Positions 62,430-64,000 of a DNA stretch of 64,000 nucleotides are shown here, in pieces (position 1 is the stretch's first letter; each line of letters opens with the position of its first letter). The DNA lies in contig NZ_RQJP01000003.1 in assembly GCF_003858645.1 (NCBI RefSeq), positions 682,001 to 746,000 on the forward strand, read 5' to 3'. The translations under genes and the position numbers were made by a program. The stretch comes from Larkinella knui. Its GTDB lineage: Bacteria; Bacteroidota; Bacteroidia; Cytophagales; Spirosomataceae. The notes beneath the pieces were generated by a model. That model was given only the letters and a program-made list of their open reading frames with translations. It was not told where the DNA came from and did not search any database.

Positions 62430-63530
62430 ATGACTCCAGTCCTACGCAACCTCTGCCTGATACTCTTTCTGGCTGTAAGTCGCCTTCCGCTCCTGCAGGC
62501 CCAGCAAACGCAAAACGTCATTTTAGTCACGCTCGACGGTGTCCGGTGGCAGGAGGTCTTTTCGGGTGCCGATTCAACCTTGCTTTTCGACCCGGTTTAT
62601 TCGCCCGATACGGCCTCGGCGCGAAAATTTTTCTGGGCTTCAACCCCACCAGAACGGCGGCAGCGGCTGTTTCCGTTCTTCTGGAACACCATCGCCAAAC
62701 AAGGCCAGTTGTATGGCAACCGACTGAAAAACAGCCGGGTAAATACGTCCAATCCGTACTGGTTCAGTTATCCGGGTTACAATGAAATTCTTTCGGGATA
62801 TTCCGACGACCGCATTAAATCGAATGATAAAATTGACAATCCGAATACCACCGTTCTCGAATTTTTGCACAATCAACCCGCCTACAAAGGTAGAATTGCG
62901 GCTTTTTCGTCCTGGGATGTAATCGAAGCCGCCGTGAACGAGAAGAAAACCGGTATTTATGCCAATTCGGGGAATGAACCGGTTCCCGCGCCCAAAACCA
63001 GTACCGATTCGCTACTCAACAGCATGATGAGCACCATTCCGGCGCAGGTTTGGGACAAAACCGTACGCAGCGATTTCCTGACGTATTTTGCCGCCAAAAA
63101 CTATCTGCTGCAAAACCGCCCCCGGGTGTTGTTCATGCAATTTGACGAAACCGACGGGCTGGCCCATGCCGGCCGGTATGCCGACGACCTGAAAATGGTG
63201 AATACCGTTGATGCGTTCATGGCCGATCTCTGGAAAACCATCCAGCAACTGCCGCAATACGCCGGAAAAACCACGCTCATCGTCACAACCGATCACGGGC
63301 GGGGTCATACGCCGAAAGCCACCTGGAAAGGGCACGGCACCAAAACGCCGGATTCCTACCAGATGTGGTTTGCCGTCATCGGGCCCGACACGCCCCCCAC
63401 CGGTGAGCAATCCGGCGGACCGGTTTTGTTTCAGAATCAGCTGGCCGCTACGGTGGCCCGGCTTTTGGGACAGGATTTCCGCTGTGAGCACCCGGTTGGC
63501 CCACCGGTTCTGACGGTTTTGAAACCGTAG
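62430..63530 (+). CDS. Secreted alkaline phosphatase superfamily protein (phosphodiesterase/phosphoglyceromutase-like)
   Basis: 366 residues from the ATG at 62430 (MTPVLRNLCLILFLAVSRLP, signal peptide); a longer in-frame reading from 62259 overlaps the divergent gene. Metal-site motifs are present: VTLDGVRWQEVFSG (Asp36), FDETDGLAHAGRY (Asp and His) and VTTDHGRGHTP (Asp-His), with a final His in WKGHGT. The expected Thr or Ser nucleophile region reads SYPGYNEILSGY, with Asn at the place usually held by Ser or Thr. It may cleave phosphodiesters or phosphomonoesters in the periplasm. A convergent hairpin follows. Confidence 0.82.
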   Translation: MTPVLRNLCLILFLAVSRLPLLQAQQTQNVILVTLDGVRWQEVFSGADSTLLFDPVYSPDTASARKFFWASTPPERRQRLFPFFWNTIAKQGQLYGNRLKNSRVNTSNPYWFSYPGYNEILSGYSDDRIKSNDKIDNPNTTVLEFLHNQPAYKGRIAAFSSWDVIEAAVNEKKTGIYANSGNEPVPAPKTSTDSLLNSMMSTIPAQVWDKTVRSDFLTYFAAKNYLLQNRPRVLFMQFDETDGLAHAGRYADDLKMVNTVDAFMADLWKTIQQLPQYAGKTTLIVTTDHGRGHTPKATWKGHGTKTPDSYQMWFAVIGPDTPPTGEQSGGPVLFQNQLAATVARLLGQDFRCEHPVGPPVLTVLKP

Positions 63531-63540
63531 ACAAAAAACA

Positions 63541-63572
63541 AAGGGGATCACTGAAAACTCAATGATCCCCTT
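63541..63572. terminator. Bidirectional terminator hairpin
   Basis: A perfect 10-bp stem (63541-63550 with 63563-63572) and 12-nt loop, with A-run before it; it lies between the convergent phosphatase-like and VanZ-like genes. Confidence 0.78.
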
Positions 63573-63634
63573 GTATGGTCGCCCGTTTTAAGGTAGTTAC
63601 AAAACGCTTCCATCCATTTCGAATTCCCGGTTCA

Positions 63635-63982
63635 TCAGCCTTTCAAGATCCTGCGCATCAGAATGACACTGACCACCAGGCCACCGGCAATACCGACGGC
63701 ATCAGCCGCGAGGTCCAACCATTCGAAGTTCCGGTTGATGGGCATAACCAGCTGGTAAATCTCAATCAAAAAACCATAGAGCACACCAATTACAAAAAGG
63801 CGCAGCGGAAACCGGTAAACCGTTCCCCACAGGAAACCCCACAACCCGAAAATACTTACGTGAATGACTTTGTCATTTACCGTAAAATCCGGAGAAGGAT
63901 AGTCACTTGGCCAGGCACAGCCAATGAAAATAGCGATTGTCCAGCCGATTGCGGCCCATTTTACCAGAACGTCAAGTCGCAT
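63635..63982 (-). CDS. VanZ-like membrane protein
   Basis: 115 residues with about four membrane helices (VKWAAIGWTIAIFIGCAW, KVIHVSIFGLWGFLWGTVY, LRLFVIGVLYGFLIEIYQLV, AADAVGIAGGLVVSVILM). The conserved VanZ elements are DKVIHVSIFGLWGFL (Lys-x-x-His) and IEIYQLVMP with FEWLDLAADAVG (Asp). The family has no settled role; VanZ itself gives low-level teicoplanin resistance, but most members are not resistance genes. The promoter would lie at the right window edge. Confidence 0.85.
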   Translation of the reverse strand: MRLDVLVKWAAIGWTIAIFIGCAWPSDYPSPDFTVNDKVIHVSIFGLWGFLWGTVYRFPLRLFVIGVLYGFLIEIYQLVMPINRNFEWLDLAADAVGIAGGLVVSVILMRRILKG

Positions 63983-64000
63983 ATCAGCGGGTGAGGGCGG

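Overview
The window looks like chromosomal DNA of a Bacteroidetes bacterium of order Cytophagales, most likely a Spirosoma/Larkinella-type member of Spirosomaceae. This is inferred from several signs. There is a SusC/SusD pair and other TonB-dependent receptors with carboxypeptidase-like N-terminal domains. LytS/LytTR signalling, DUF4270/DUF4907/DUF4920/DUF5777/DUF6526 families and a kelch lipoprotein are present. Shine-Dalgarno sequences are weak, and a few TAnnTTTG -7 boxes occur. No rRNA, tRNA, CRISPR, phage or insertion sequence was recognised. Gene density is high and the genes read as intact; only the first gene is cut by the window edge.

Region by region. 1-1.4 kb: two Tat-exported enzymes, a Nif3-like protein (cut) and a DapA-like aldolase, on the minus strand. 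1.8-6.7 kb: SusC/SusD-type outer-membrane uptake pair with a strong terminator. 6.8-13 kb: small unknown proteins, an orphan response regulator, a DinB protein, two DEAD-box RNA helicases (one with DEVD in motif II), DUF6526 and a TlpA-type thioredoxin lipoprotein. 13.3-16.7 kb: TonB-dependent receptor and an unknown protein. 16.9-20.6 kb: DUF1080 protein, Tat-exported Gfo/Idh/MocA oxidoreductase, YfiT-type DinB, NTF2-like protein. 20.6-24.4 kb: minus-strand group of globin, Rieske protein, DUF5777 beta-barrel, YceI, a 58-residue membrane protein and a COG4315 lipoprotein; it looks like an envelope redox module. 24.7-28.6 kb: LytTR regulator with a two-component-propeller histidine kinase. 28.7-30.6 kb: DUF4920 protein and an exported amidohydrolase.

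30.6-38.5 kb is a hexuronate catabolic locus: uxaC and uxuA on the minus strand, divergent from an ExuT-like MFS transporter, kdgK, eda and a UxaB-type reductase on the plus strand. Together they take glucuronate through fructuronate, mannonate, KDG and KDPG to pyruvate and glyceraldehyde-3-phosphate. No altronate dehydratase is present, so the UxaB-like enzyme probably makes mannonate. A second LytTR/LytS pair follows (38.4-40.3 kb), then a small secreted protein, a glycine-rich TonB-dependent receptor and a second YceI protein. 44.9-51.5 kb: a secreted PQQ-type sugar dehydrogenase with PKD, cytochrome c and CBM6-like parts, coupled to a Tat-exported sugar isomerase; a Nudix-type regulator divergent from a CE1-like esterase with a 19-bp palindromic operator candidate between them; a DoxX protein.

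51.5-61 kb is the most unusual part. An ECF sigma factor overlaps a protein with a cytoplasmic N-terminus, one inner-membrane helix, a roughly 250-residue disordered linker and a C-terminal outer-membrane beta-barrel. That is the architecture of a dual-membrane-spanning anti-sigma factor. Divergent from it is a run of seven envelope genes: degenerate SGNH protein, triple PepSY-like lipoprotein, S41 protease, barrel-like protein, six-kelch lipoprotein, DUF4907, DUF4270. The end holds a Tat-exported Gfo/Idh/MocA protein, a secreted alkaline-phosphatase-superfamily enzyme and a VanZ-like protein.

A recurring feature is intergenic inverted repeats built from 7- or 9-bp units (near 1.5, 36.0, 36.8 and 59.6 kb) and perfect palindromes (16.7 and 32.1 kb).
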